Source of the DNA: Entophlyctis helioformis
Lineage: Eukaryota; Chytridiomycota; Chytridiomycetes; Chytridiales; Chytriomycetaceae
Assembly (NCBI GenBank): GCA_025526915.1
Contig: JAHLKH010000007.1
Coordinates: 62,001-126,000, forward strand
Reading direction: 5' to 3'
Length of the DNA: 64,000 bases
The notes under the pieces are model-generated. The model was not told the origin of the DNA and did not search any database. It saw nothing but the letters and a program-made list of their open reading frames with translations. Shown piece after piece: positions 1 through 12,104 of the stretch (position 1 is the first letter of the stretch; every line of letters starts with the position of its first letter). Position numbers and translations under genes: made by a program.

Positions 1-483
1 CAGCTTCTTGAGGTTCCCGATGGACGATGGGATCGAGCCAGACAGCCTGGTGCCGCCCATGCGGCTGTTCAAGCGGAGGAGGAGGAGGAGGAGTGCATGC
101 AGGGATATTTGTCAGGATGCTGCTGGTACACGGATGCGTGCGGATGGCGAGCGACAGGAACCGAGGCACTTACAGCTCACGCAGCTCGGTGAGGTCGCCA
201 TACTTGGCAGAGAAGGTGTTGCCGATGCTGACGATGTTGTTGAAGTTGCTGCATGGGGCGGCAGATGCAAGAGCGGTGCAGTGCACGGGTGAGTGGGCGG
301 TTGTGAGGGTGAGCAGGTGGTTGGCATGCGGTGAACAGGCGACGGTGGTGGTGCACAGGCGGCATGGACGTACATGGCAACGATTCGGTCGTTTTCACAG
401 GTGATGATGTCGGTCCTGAGGCAGCAGGTGGACGTCAGGCTCAGCAGCGGGTTGGCTGCGTTGAGCGTCTCGCAGTCGCCCAT
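1..483 (-). CDS. LRR surface protein, 5' part (runs off left edge)
   Basis: This is the start of a plant-like leucine-rich-repeat protein that continues beyond base 1. The model is complement(<1..64, 174..248, 374..483). The ATG is at 483. Exon 1 encodes a Cys-rich cap (DC...CC...C), exon 2 a 25-residue segment, and exon 3 begins an LxGSIPSSIGNLKKL repeat. Both introns have clear GTACGT and GTAAGT donors and both fall in phase 2. The same cap and phase occur in the LRR gene at 12.4-14.8 kb, so the two are paralogues. No signal peptide is obvious before the cap, so an earlier start or upstream exon is possible. The function is unknown; LRR ectodomains usually bind ligands at the cell surface. 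Confidence 0.75.
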
Positions 484-922
484 TGCAGGATGCTTTGGCC
501 GGGTTGGAGGGACTTGGACTGGCGAGACCGAGAGGAACGGCGCCTTCTTATAGCGCGGGAGCAGGTGCGGGTTTTCAACAAATACGACACAAAAACACCG
601 CCATCCGCGGGTGCCATTGCCGCCTGTGCGGACGGCTGGGCAGGGCGAGGCAGGGCGATGCATGGCTGGGCAGGGCGGGTGCAGGCGGCAGAAGGCTCCG
701 ATGCGGGCATGCCGCTTGATGGACGCACTTGCGTATCGCGAGCGGCCCGTGCACCATTGCATCTGCCCGAGCACCGAGCGCTTTGCGCCGCGTTTGCAAA
801 CAGCGACCCGTGGATCCGCGTTGTGCACCTTGGACCCGTCGACAACCGCCAGAGGCCTTGCAGCACAACCAGCACTTGCAGCACTTGCAGCACTTTCAAT
901 CATAGCAGCACATCCAGTAGAG

Positions 923-2946
923 ATGGCATCCAACGGCCACACACACGCACACGGCCACGCTCACGGCCACTCTCACGGCCACGGCCACGGCCACGCTCAC
1001 GCACACAGCGAGCCTGTTGTCCACCGAGCCAACGCTGGCCACGACCACGCTGGCCACGACCACTCTGCGCACGGCCACGCCCACGCCCACGCTGGCCACT
1101 CTCACGCCCACGCAGGCCACTCTCACGCCCACGCACATGCGCCTGCAGTGAGCAACGGCTTTGCTTACGCTCCCGCCAACGGCCTTGTGCAAGAGAAGCA
1201 GCCGCTGCTCCACGGCCACGACCATGCTCACGGCCATGCTCACGACCACTCTCACGGCCACGGCCACGGTCACTCTCACGACCACAGCCACGGCCATGCG
1301 CACGCACACTCGGCCTCCATCGGCATAGCGCTGCCGCTCTTCAAGTCGTCGTCGTCGTCGTCCGTGTCCGACGACGACCCCGACGGCAAGTACCGCAAGA
1401 TGGGCGTGGTGCGCTACGTGCAGGCGGTCGCCACCCGCTACGTGCGGTCCATCGTGCAGAACACAGAGACCCGCAAGGTCTTTTTCTTCCTGCTGCTCAA
1501 CCTGTCGTTTACCTTTGTCGAGTTCCTCTACGGTGCGTACCTGTCTGCTTGCCTGCCTGTCTGGCTGCCGCTGTCTGTCTGTGCACTGGCCCTGCCCGGC
1601 CGCTGCGTGTGTACCTGCCTGGATTTCGCACGTGGCCGATGCCCATGACGCCATTGGCTGCCCGCATTGCAAGCTGTCTGCCTATATGGCTGCCTGTCCG
1701 TCTGACTGACTGACACTATCCGTCTGGCTCTCCTTGCGCCTTGCAGGATGGATCACGCACTCGCTCGGCCTGACTGCCGACGCCGTGCACATGCTCTTCG
1801 ACTCGACCGCCATCATCTGCTCGCTCATCGCCTCGGTCATCACCAAGCGCGGCGCGACAGAGGCGTACACGTACGGCTACGGCCGCGTCGAGACCATGAC
1901 CGGCTTTGTGAATGCCCTGGTTCTCGTGTTTGCAAGCGTCGGCATCGTGTGGGAGGCCTTTGAGCGCTTCTATTCGCCTGCTATCCAGGAGACGGAGAAG
2001 TTGCTTGTCGTGTCGGTGCTGGGCTTGCTAGTCAACCTGGGTAAGCAGAGGCGTGTTGGGCGGTGTGGGCTCGCGGATGACGACTGACGACTGCATGCGT
2101 GTACACAGTGGGCATCTTTGCATTCGATCATGGTGGCGCTCATGGCCATCACGGTCATGATCACGGGCACGGACATGGACACGATCATGGACATGGGCAT
2201 GGCCATGGACACGACCACCATGGGCACGACCATCACGGCCATTCTCACGGCCCCAATCCACTCATGCAAGGCGCGTCTCTTTCCCTCCTTCTTGTTCACT
2301 GCTTGTTATCCACGCTGCTGCCCACTCACACTCTATCCATCTCTCCAGGCATGTTCCTGCATATTCTTTCCGACACGCTCGGCTCGGTCGGTGTTATCCT
2401 CTCGTCAATCCTCATCCAGATGTTCGGTGCGCATTTGTCTGCAGCCCACTCGATCCTGCACGCAGCTGACACGCTCGCTTGCTCTGTGCAGGATGGTACT
2501 GGACCGATCCAGCATGCTCCATCTTTATCTCGGTGCTCACCATCTATACCACTTGGCCGCTGCTCCGCGACTCGGGCAACACGCTTCTCCAGCGTGTGCC
2601 GCCGTCGCTTGAGCACAACCTGCCATCTGCCTACCAGCGCGTATGTCACCATCGTCTCATCTCCCCCTTCCCCTTCTTCCCCCACCGTGCTTTCCCGTCC
2701 GCCTAACACCCCCCGCCGTCTCTCTTTCCAACTCTGCAGATCATGAGCACACCCGGCGTTGCGGGCATCACCCAGGCGCATTTTTGGGAACTCAACATGG
2801 GCAATGTGGTGGGCACCATCAAGGTGCAGGCAGCACCCGGCGCCGACGACCAAAAGATCCGTCTGGACATTGCGTCGCTCTTCCGCGAGCTCGACGTGCG
2901 GAACCTGACGGTCCAAGTCGACTCGGATGTCATGACCTCTTACTAA
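923..2946 (+). CDS. CDF zinc transporter, ZnT5/ZnT7/MSC2-like, histidine-rich
   Basis: This is a cation diffusion facilitator of about 499 residues that would move Zn2+ into secretory compartments in exchange for protons. Exons are 923..1532, 1747..2040, 2109..2270, 2349..2426, 2492..2640 and 2740..2946; the sum is exactly 500 codons. The N-terminal ~145 residues are an exceptional His/Gly/Ala-rich domain. The first transmembrane block follows (HSLGLTADAVHMLFD carries the metal-site H and D), then a second His loop, then FLHILSDTLGSVGVI with the second H/D pair, and a cytosolic C-terminal domain. Intron 3 (2271..2348) only keeps frame with a GC donor. The gene converges on AFG2B, with 96 bp between the stops. 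The family assignment is firm; the exact subfamily is inferred. Confidence 0.9.
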
Positions 2947-3042
2947 GTGTCTCGATCACTCGTCTCCTTTTCTGACTCTCCTGATTTTTGCAAACGTATC
3001 AGTGAAACCACCACCCCGGCTTTAACAGTGGCATTGTGTGTT

Positions 3043-5753
3043 TCATGACCCAAACTTGGCGGAAAAGGATGCGTACTGCGCAATCATGTCGTCGGAAAGC
3101 GTTGGCACGCTTGCGCTCAGCGCCGAGTCAAAGTGCCGTGGCTGGATGCTTGTCGAACCGTCACGGACAGCCGTCAATGCCGCCTCGCGACACAGCCCTT
3201 TGAGATCAGCGCCAGTCATGTTCACGCACTTGTCGGCCAAGCCAGCGAGATCGACAGACTCGTGGAGCGGCATGCCCCGTGTATGGATCGTCAGGATATG
3301 GTGGCGCGCCGACGCCTGCGGAGGTGGGATGTAGATGACACGATCGAATCGGCCTGGCCGCATCAGGGCTGCGTCAATCATGTCTGGCCGGTTCGTGGCT
3401 CCCTGCCAAGGCGGCAGTCATTGCATGTCAGATGCATGCGGCACAATAGCGACGAGAGAACAAGACTTGCCAGCACAAGGACATCTTTGGCGGTCTCGAT
3501 GCCGTCCATCTCGTTGAGGAGGGCAGAGAGCACACGCTCCTGCACAGAATCGCCAGACGATCCGCCATCGCCCATGCTGCGTTTGCCGACAATCGTGTCG
3601 ATCTCGTCCAGGAAAATGACTGCCGGCGATGCAGATCTTGCACGTTGGAACAGCGATCGCACTGCATGGACGGTGAATGGGCTGCCAGACCAGACACTGG
3701 CGCAAAGGAGAGTGGCCACGTACCGATGCGTTCAGACTCGCCGACATAGGCGGAATAGAGCGCAGCACCGTGGATCGTGAAGAAGGTGGCTTTGGCAGTC
3801 GATGCAACAGCCTGGACAACGCTCGTTAGAACATCGCCTATCAGCAGCGTTCCAGCATGCCCATCGACTGCTTGCCTTGGCCAGCGTCGTCTTGCTGCAT
3901 CCGGGCGGCCCGTACAGCAGAATGCCACGCGGCCGCTTGAGTCCAAGCCGCGCAAACGTGTCCTTGTGCGCAATCGGCCACTCGACCGCCTGCCTCAACT
4001 TGAGTTTGGCAGTCTCGAGTCCGCCAATGTCATCCCAAACAGTGCGCACGACGTCGACCGAGCTGCCGCGCATCGCAGACGCTCCCGTGCGTGCAAGTGC
4101 TGTCTCGAAATTCTTTTGTGTGATGGCCGGTGACGATGCCATGGCGGCTGACAAGGACGCCTCGCGGACCAATGCAGCCAGATCCGCGCCAACGTATCCC
4201 ATGGTGGCTGCGGCCAGTCGATGCGTGTCGACGGATGCATCCAGTGGCAGCAGCTGCGTCAGTCGAGTGAGGATGCCGTGCCGCACGCCCTCGGTCGGCA
4301 CATCCATTTGTATCTCGCGATCAAACCGGCCAGGTCTGCGCAGTGCAGGGTCTATTGCATTGGGTCTATTGGTTGCGGCGATGATAAACAGGCCCGTTCG
4401 TGTTGTCATGCCGTCCATCAGCGTCAGAAGCTGTGCGACCACACTCGCCTCTCTTGTCGCACCTTCACGTCGCGGTGCAAGAACGTCCTGAGACGGAACT
4501 GTCAGCAACGCGCACGGCCAGCTTGGGAAGACGGGACTTACAATCTCGTCGATAAAGAGAATCGCTGGCCGGGATGAGGCGTCTGTGCTTTGTGAGGCGG
4601 AATCAGCAGCCGCCTGCGCTTCTGCAAACTTGGATCGCAGCCGCTCTTCGCTCTGGCCGAGATAGCTGCCAAAGACTTCTGGACCTTGGATCACAAACTG
4701 CGCCGATTGACGTCGTCAGACGAGCTAGAGTCGAGCAAGAGAGAGGCGAGCAAGCATACCATGTTGGCATTGCACGCTTTGGCGACTGCCGACACGACAG
4801 AGGTCTTGCCAATGCCAGGCGGCCCTGACAACAGCACGGCTGCAGCACGGATCAGTCGATGCCATGGCAGCATTCACTGGGCTGGGAAGACAACCCCACC
4901 TTTGGGCACTTGGATGCCCAGCTTGCGCAGGGTGGTTGCATACCGCAACGGATACACGACCAGCTGCATCAAGGACTTGTACACGTCGTCCAGCCCAGCA
5001 AGACCGCCGTCAAGCACGTTCATGTCCACCACCGCGTCCTGCGCAGCTGGACGGCGGGGCTGCACTGCTGGTGCTGGCGGCGTCTCAATCACGATGGCCG
5101 TGCCGCGATGAACGATGGCATCGCAGTCCATGTCGCCGTCTTCGCAGTCGATCGAGACCACCTGTCCAAGCCCATGTGAGCGCCAACACGACGCGGCGTG
5201 CCAGAGCAGATCTGCCTCTGTAGCTGCTTACCGAGAGACGGAATGCGCCGTCAAAGACCGGATCGTCAATCACACAATCGATGCCAACGACAGCACCGCT
5301 CAGGATCCTCAGCGCCCGCTCGGGCGTGATCCGCAGCGCTGGCTTCCCTTGGCTCCCAGGTGTCCGCAGCACCTCGATCACGACCTGCGAGGCACGCGGC
5401 AGCTTGGCCGCCCAGCTCTTGACAACAGCCGTGCCGCCGGCCTTGCGCACTTCCAGCGTCTCTGCGTCGGTCACCGGCCGGCTGATGTTGGTGCTGGCAA
5501 CACACACGGCCGGCCCGCTGCCCGCAGGCGACACGAGGAGGCCGGTCTCGAGCGTCCAGAGCCGGCAAAACAGCACCAATGTCGGCGTGATGACTTGGCA
5601 CCAGGAGCCGAGCACCAGGAGCGGCGTGGCGGCGAGCGCAAGCGACTGCATGGTGGGCAGGTCGATGCGAGCGTACGGCGTCGTGGCTGGCGGGACCGTG
5701 GTGAGGGCCACGGGCAGGACCTGCGGCTTGGGCTTCTGCGTGCGTCTGCTCAT
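3043..5753 (-). CDS. AFG2B: AAA+ ATPase AFG2B (SPATA5L1-type), ribosome maturation factor
   Basis: This is a tandem AAA+ ATPase of 756 residues. Exons (minus) are 5753..5232, 5161..4900, 4839..4760, 4697..4542, 4487..3876, 3811..3724, 3661..3471 and 3402..3043. It has an N-terminal domain (1-240), D1 with Walker A GPPGIGKT near 267 and Walker B ILFIDEI near 340, and D2 with Walker A GPPGCSKT near 535 and VIFLDEID near 590. The non-standard GPPGCSKT is typical of the AFG2/Drg1 group. The D2 tail (GADLKGLCREAAL, then LYE/QYA-FSAKFG) matches my recollection of SPATA5L1 better than AFG2A. In animals AFG2A and AFG2B act in the 55LCC complex on 60S ribosome precursors and replisomes. Two introns (3403..3470, 3812..3875) need GC donors. 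Alternative: an AFG2A/Drg1 copy. Confidence 0.88.
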
Positions 5754-6874
5754 CGCTCGGCGAATTCAGGCGAACAGAGAAGAGGAATGCGCCAGATCTG
5801 GCTGTAGTTGGTCGTCGAAGTGGACATGGCGAGTGCCGATGGCTTGCTTGACTGAGATGGAGGAGCACCGCTCACGCTGGCTGAATAGCGAGTACCACGC
5901 AGCATCTGCAGAGCATCGAGATGGCTGCGGATAGCGGCCGGATCCGTCACTCGCACATTGTCCATCCTGCTGCATGATGTGCGATCACTGCCATATTGAG
6001 CAATGGGCTGCTCGAGAAGGGCCGAGTGGGCATGGCAGATGGCAATCCAACCAACAGCGATGGGATGCAGCAGGCTGGCAAGACTGAGCCAGCCATTGCG
6101 CATGGTGATCTGGCACAGACAAACGCATGATCAGGAACACATGCCTGCTGCTTGCATGCATCTCAATGCCGCGAAGCAGATGCAGGCTGCCTTGTCAGCT
6201 CAGCTTGCAGGAACCGATCCAGATGGATCGGCTTACTGGCTATGCTGTCTACTTGGTCGTCACAGCCGAGCTCCTCTCTTCTGCCAAGCTGCCTGGCATG
6301 TAAAGTGCGTAAGAGGACGGGCAAGCGGCACGATGCTGCACTGGGTCTCAATGCGATCGTGCCACATCCGCTTGCGTTTGCATCAATGCCAATGTGAATG
6401 AAAACGCTACAACGGCACTCTGTCCACCTGGCTCTGCTCACGAGACACTCGCTGTTGAATGGAGCGACAGCAGCATCTGTGGACAGAGACACAGCTGATG
6501 CGCATCGGTGTCAGCTGGGCCACAAAGCCAGCCGCACTCAGCATCGACCAATGAGTCATGCCGCATGCCATGCGCTGCTCCACTGCTGCCCTTGCATCAG
6601 CCAAGCATCGCAGCAGCCTGCATGCCGCCACTCGCCGATGCGCCAATGCACGGCGGCTGGGATCATCCAGACATTGGCGGCGCTCTCTCATCTGCGAGAC
6701 GCGTCGGCATCATTATCAAAGGCAACGCGACTGTGCATCATCAAAGCGTGATCAGATCATCTGGCGAGACCCGTTCACAGACAACAAACAGGCACAGCAC
6801 TCGCACTGCAGCAAAAGGCGTTCGAGCATTCAGGCTGGGCTTCCCCAACATCTTCGAGACGAACACCAACTACC
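5754..6874. other. intergenic, no supported gene
   Basis: About 1.1 kb lies between the AFG2B start and the next gene. A 117-codon minus-strand frame (5750..6103) overlaps the AFG2B start but shows no domain, no signal peptide and no family resemblance, so I do not call it. I see no tRNA, tandem array or mobile-element feature here. It presumably holds the AFG2B promoter and the promoter of the plus-strand gene at 6875. Confidence 0.5.
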
Positions 6875-8195
6875 ATGCTCTCGTTTCTCGTTCTGCTCGC
6901 CGCCGTGCTCCTGGCGTGTGTGCCGACATCAACGCCACCAACTCGTCGCACGCTGTCCATCAGCTCGGGCACGGTCGTCTCGCGCGAGTGGCAGCCCTCG
7001 CCCGGCACTTCGGCCATCAACTTCAACAACAACGTCGACGTCGTCGTCCATGCCCACAGCAGCACAGCCGTGAGCGTCTTTCCGTCCAGTGCGCTGGACA
7101 GCAACGACGACAACAACGACGACGCGGTCGCCACTCTGCCAACACGCGCAGAGCAAGAAGGCTTCAGCGTCAGCCGGTACATCGCAACCGTAGGTCCTCG
7201 TGCTTTAGGCTTTCGCTCGTCGCTCTGTCTGCTGTCGGTTGTCTGTTGTCGCTCGTCTGCTGTCTGTTGTTCTGACGCAGTATCATCAGATGCATCCGAT
7301 GATCGTGCGTCCGTGCATTCTGCCTGCCGTTGATGGCGTCGAGATCTTCGTCGGGACAAGCGGGTCGACCGATGCGCGGACACCGACGGACGCATGTGAT
7401 TATTGCATCAACGCGCTCGCGGCCATCAAGCGCATCATCGAACGCGTTGTGATCACACGACTCGATTCATTGATCATTATCGCGGTCATGATCATCGGCT
7501 TCGGCTTCATGGCGCGCCAAGCAAGCTCCGACCGAATCGCCGCCGCTGCCGTCGCCGCCAAACACAAGCTCGAGATCGATCTGATCAAGCACGAGCTTAA
7601 TGCAAGCATGTCATCACTTGTCGCCACACACAGGCTCAAGATCAATACTCTTAAGCAGTCGCTTGACGCCGACAAGGAACGCCTCGCCGCCCTCCGAACT
7701 GCATGGACCGACTTTGAGGACGCACACGAGAAGGAGCTCGCCACGGTACGCCACCGGTGCGCCAAGGGCCATGTCGGTCTCAAGCAAGCCTTTGACAAGC
7801 TCCGCAGGGGATAGACCCACGACGGGGACCTCCTCGTCAAGGGTCTCGGCATCGCAGCAGACGGCATCGTCAGCCTGAGCGAAAGCCAGGAGGCTGGCTT
7901 CAACTCGTTGCGCGACTCGATGTTGGCCGACAAGACAGCGGTCCTTCGCGACCTCAAGGAAAGCGACGCCATCATCGCCAAGATGCTCAAGATCCAGCTC
8001 CTCAATCGCCAGTCACTTGCGTCGGCCATCGCCACACACACCAAGGACAAGGTCAAGTTGGAGAAGCAGCTCCAGGAGCTGCGGGCCCAGGTCGACTCGG
8101 TCGTTGGCTTGGTCAAGGACGTTTGGGCCACCGCTATCGCCACCGCCACTCCGACTCCGCCTGCATCGCCGATGGGGATGTGCTCGCACTTTTGA
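6875..8195 (+). CDS. secretory-pathway membrane protein with coiled coil; in-frame TAG inside
   Basis: No family is recognised. Exon 1 (6875..7189) starts with a strong signal peptide, MLSFLVLLAAVLLACVP, followed by a short lumenal domain. The intron 7190..7280 has a GTAGGT donor and ACGCAG acceptor. Exon 2 encodes a Cys-containing segment, one transmembrane helix (IIIAVMIIGFGFMA) near residue 170, then a long Lys/Glu/Leu-rich coiled coil. A TAG at 7812..7814 ends the frame after about 282 residues, but the same frame stays open and coiled-coil-like for another 126 codons to TGA at 8193..8195. The protein may be truncated, may be read through, or the TAG may be an assembly error. Role unknown; the topology suggests an organelle or surface tether. 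Confidence 0.6.
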
Positions 8196-8803
8196 GACGC
8201 GTCTGCTCGTGGAGCACGGTCATCGATCGCCCACTGTTGCAGTGTCGCAGATCAGGACTGGTGCCCTCGAGCAGACCGTGCCAAAGGATGGAGAGCGCAC
8301 ATGTGCCCCGTCGGAGCTCCTCTGCGGTTCAAGGGAAGAACGGGCGATGACCTCAAGGTGCACTCGATCTTGAAGCACAAGCTCAAGAAGTATGTGTTTG
8401 TGGTCGAGTGGGTGACGGGTGGCCAAGAAGCTTTTGGACGAGCACATGAGCCCATGGATTGTACCATGGGAAGTGGACATGATCTCCAACATGACCGTCT
8501 TCCAGTATTGAACGGCATTCCCCGCCTCTTGTGCTTGGTGAATAATCCACTTCCATATCATTTGTGTGGCGTTGAGTATTGTTAATGGAACAGACTGCTT
8601 CATTCAAAGTGCTCACACTGCTTAGCACGCCGAGTCAGCCGCAGTGCGTGCTACTGCAAACTGCGCGTCCAACCCACACTGCCCATGGTCTGCGCGGATA
8701 GCCACAATCCGCTCCTCTGTGCACTCAAGCACAAAGAGATCCGCACATGATGCAGCACGAGCTGTCGCCAAACTGATGGGCTGAGTCGAGCAGGTTGGCA
8801 TCG
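8196..8803. other. intergenic, possible gene relic
   Basis: This holds no supported gene. A plus-strand stretch near 8340-8420 reads as a short basic and aromatic segment, and the next stretch (8420-8510) reads best in a different frame, which looks like an eroded coding sequence. I could not tie it to a family. The last ~30 bases before 8804 are nearly identical to the sequence just upstream of the ankyrin gene at 16536. Confidence 0.35.
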
Positions 8804-9970
8804 ATGGCGCGGCAAGCGAGCGAGCAGACCAGCAAAGCCAAGAGTGCTGCACATGGTGCCGATCGAGTCGAGTGGGTCTTGTCCTCACAGCCACAAAGCG
8901 AGCAAGCGGCCGTGACGATGCAGACGGAGCTACAGACGGCAGACAGCGAACAGCCGGCTGTGGTCGAGCAGGTCGTTGGAGCGAGTGGCAGCCAAGCCGT
9001 CGAGCCAGGGCCGCCAGCCAAGTAACTCGAGACAGCAGGCACTACACCGAGGCTGCCAGGCTGCAGGCTGGCCGTGCCGTCAAGGCAACCGACTGGTGGA
9101 CGCTGTACCCGCACGAGCTGCAAGCCAAGATCCTGCGGCATGCCGGCCCGCTCATGCAGCTGCTGTGAGGCCATCTCGACGTCGTCCGGATGGACTAAGA
9201 CGCCAAGAGAGTGCTGTGGGTCGACGCGTCCAAGCAGGACTGGCAGGGCGATCTAGATCTGCTTCCGGACGCTGATCTGGTTCCCGAAGACTTTGTGCAC
9301 GTCAGCAGCCGCAGCATGTACCATCGGCTGTGGGCACGCTTTCCCTATGATGACTTGCATGTCGACCGATCCAGCGGCATCCGCGGTGGGATGTGCACGA
9401 TCCCCATTCGCCACATGTGGCTCGACAGCCTTCCACTCGTGCCACACGAATACCTCGCCAGAATGGCTACCCGCGGCGACTGTGACGTTCCTCGAGTACA
9501 TGCTGGACAACGACCTCGTCCCAGTGGAGGCGGTCGAAGCGATCGGCTTCACCGGTTCAACCAGCCGCATCGATGCTGCGGCCCAGTACGGCTCGCTCGG
9601 CGTCATCAAGCTGCTGACGGAATACGACGCGAGTGCGGCATCCAGTGCCATGGACTATGCGGCATGTAACGGCCATCTCGACACGGTCAAGTGGCTGCAC
9701 GAGCATCGCACCGAGGGATGTACAACTTTGGCCATGGACTGGGCCGCCCAGGGTCTGCACCTGCCTGTCGTGCAGTGGCTGCTGGCCAACCGCACCGAGG
9801 GCTTCACGTACGAGGCGATGACAAGAACACTCGATATCCAAATCCCAATCATGCTTGCGGCTTCATTGACCCCCGAGCAGCGTGATGCCATGATCCTCGA
9901 TGCCGAAGAAAATGGCAGCCCCAAATGCAACTTTATGCTTGCTATTCTGTTTGGCGAGTCTGATGAATGA
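8804..9970 (+). pseudogene. F-box-like/ankyrin protein pseudogene
   Basis: This is a broken relative of the intact gene at 16536..18133. It shares the start context and an N-terminal stretch (EQTSKAK, then RVEW-LSSQPQSEQ), the F-box-like core (HELQAKILRHAGPLMQLL), the WQGDLDLLPD segment and at least three ankyrin-type repeats (AMDYAACNGHLDTVKWLHEH and neighbours). It is disrupted by TAA at 9023..9025, TGA at 9166..9168, TAA near 9196 and a frame change near 9465. Where the intact copy has a GT...AG intron directly after its first five codons, this copy runs straight through. Its final ~50 codons diverge from the paralogues. I see no sign that it makes a full-length product. Confidence 0.8.
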
Positions 9971-10425
9971 ACGGCTGGTAGGCTTGTGTTTGATCTCCGA
10001 TGTCCATGCTTGGGAGGCATGACTGTCTGTGTGATCGTCAGTGTGCAGCAAGCGACGAACGCGACCAGCCAGGCGATCCTTGCCACTGCCATCATCCACG
10101 TCATGCAAGTCAAGCGATGCATCCAGCACATTCATCCCACAACCAGCTGTTGCTGTGACGATTTGCTCTTGAAAGCCATATCTGGCACACTCTGCATATC
10201 GAGGGCCGAAGAGACAGGGTTACCAACGAACTGATTCAACTACCCCTGTCTCGACATTCGCCTTCTCTTTTGGTCGCTTCTGTTTTGCTTGTCTCGACTA
10301 TCTGCCAGATACCATGCTCTATCCTCATGCTCATCTCGCATGCGATGCCCTGACAGTCTGCCCTTCTCAAGGCTCCGTCTGTTCAGCAGCTGCCTGACGA
10401 CGCCTTGCACTTGAACGATGGCATT
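9971..10425. other. intergenic between convergent ankyrin loci
   Basis: This lies between the end of the pseudogene and the stop of the minus-strand ankyrin gene. I see no gene, RNA or tandem repeat. It would contain the 3' untranslated regions of both loci. Confidence 0.5.
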
Positions 10426-12104
10426 TTATTGGGCAGCAGCTGACGCCTGCTTCTCAGCAACAGCACGCTCAAGACGCGCAGCAAGTTTGGTGCGACCTGT
10501 TGTGCGTCTGGCCACACGAAGCATCTCGATCGCACGCGCAAGGGACAGACTCTCGACCAGAGTATCGACAATGGCGTCATTCTTTGCTTCACGGAGTGCC
10601 CAGAACGTGAAGGGGTAACCGCGCGCGGCCATGAACTGCACCACAGCCAGATGCCCATTGCCGACTGCATCATCAATCGCATCTGTCATGCATCCTTCGG
10701 CGCGGTTGCCATGCAGAAACTGCACGACATGCAGATGTCCATTCCTAGCTGCATGATCCATTGCATCCGTCGTGCACCCTTCCGTGCGGTTGACATGCAG
10801 CCACTTGACCACATCGAAGTGGCCGCTCATGGTCGCAAGATCCATCGCCCTTGTCGTGCAACCTTCGGTGCGATTGGCATGCAGCCACTTGACCACCTCG
10901 AGGTGGCCGTTCATGGCCGCGCTATCCATCGCCGACGTCGTGCAACCTTCAGTGCGATTGGCATGCAGCCACTGCACAACATCGAGGTGGCCGTTCAGGG
11001 CTGCATAATCCATCACAGTTGTCGTGAACCATGTGTTGCCTGCATGGTGCAGCATCTTGAGAATGTCGATGTGGCCAAATGAAGCTGTCAGGTCCATCGC
11101 CATGTATCCATCATAACTCTTGAACTTGCTGAGATCAACGCCGTGGTGCGCAACTAGATGCTTGAGGAACTCTGCGAAACCAAACCTGATCGCCTTCCAG
11201 CCAAGATAGATCGGGTACGAGAAGTCCATGAGATCGAACCAGCAGTTGCGCATGGGGATGTGCCAGAGGCGAGCCAATATGATGATATCAGATGACTGAA
11301 TGACTTCGGTCTCGTAGTGGTTGCGAGGAGCAGCCTGGTCGCGGTCGTCTGCGCTGGCTTGGTCTGGAAAGCGATAACAGAGGCGGCCGTACATGGACCG
11401 AGAGACATGCGGCGACCGCATGCCGACAGAAGGACGACGATCAGTTCGATCAACCTCGCCATCATAGAGATTGACGTCGGGCAGCAGATCCAGGTCGCCT
11501 TGCCAGTCTTGGGCGATGAAATCGGCCCACAGCGCTTCGACAGTCGCTTTGTTGAGGCTGCTCTTGTCGCCCAGCAGACCGTTGACGAAGAGCGTGAGAG
11601 GGCCGGCTGCCTTGAGGATCATGAGCTGGAGCTCGTATGGGATTGTGCCCCATCGGCTTGCGTCTGGATCGATGCCAGCGAGTCATGCAGGCGACGACGG
11701 ACGGTGGCCGGCATCCAGTCCCACCAGCTGTGGCCAGGCAGCAGCTCACGCAGCGGAGGAGTGATGACGACGGCCGCAGATGACTGAGGAGGGGCAGCGA
11801 GTGGGGCTGGGACGGTCGAGACAGCCAGCGAGTCGTGCAGAGCAGCGAGGGCGGCAGCGACGGTCTGGTATGCGGCAATGGCAGACTGGACAGCAGCGGC
11901 AGCATCAGACACTGCGCTGGCTGTTGGTGACGCAGCAGCAGTCGCAGTCTTGACGGCTGAGTCGGCAGCGGCAGTGGCAGCCTGTGCAGCGAGTGCAGCC
12001 TGCGTGACGGCAGCAGCAGCCGAGGCGGGCAGGCAGGCGGCTGTTGGTGGTGGTGGTGCCGTGGCAGCAGGCGGCTGCTTGACGTTGCGTCGCTTGCTGG
12101 GCAT
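10426..12104 (-). CDS. F-box-like/ankyrin repeat protein (frame or intron unresolved)
   Basis: The main frame (11622..10426) encodes an F-box-like motif (IPYELQLMILKAAGPLTLF), a WQGDLDLLPD segment and six to seven ankyrin-type repeats of ~27 residues with the signature NGHLDVVQWLHANRTEGCTT. A low-complexity Ala/Thr/Pro-rich N-terminal region begins at the ATG at 12104 (MPSKRRN) in another frame that stays open to about 11619. The frames can be joined by a candidate 73-nt intron (GTGGGA donor, CGCAAG acceptor, about 11653..11725) or by one indel. It is paralogous to the gene at 16536 and the pseudogene at 8804. Ankyrin stacks bind proteins; an F-box-like N-terminus suggests a substrate adaptor for SCF ubiquitin ligase, which is inference. 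Confidence 0.72.

Noticed and set aside
5750..6103. 117-codon minus-strand frame next to AFG2B
   Set aside because: No domain, poor composition and overlap with the AFG2B start.
8300..8510. Possible retrotransposon chromodomain (LKVHSILKHKLKKYVFVVEW)
   Set aside because: Only ~20 residues resemble a chromodomain, the aromatic cage is incomplete, and no integrase, reverse transcriptase or LTR is nearby.
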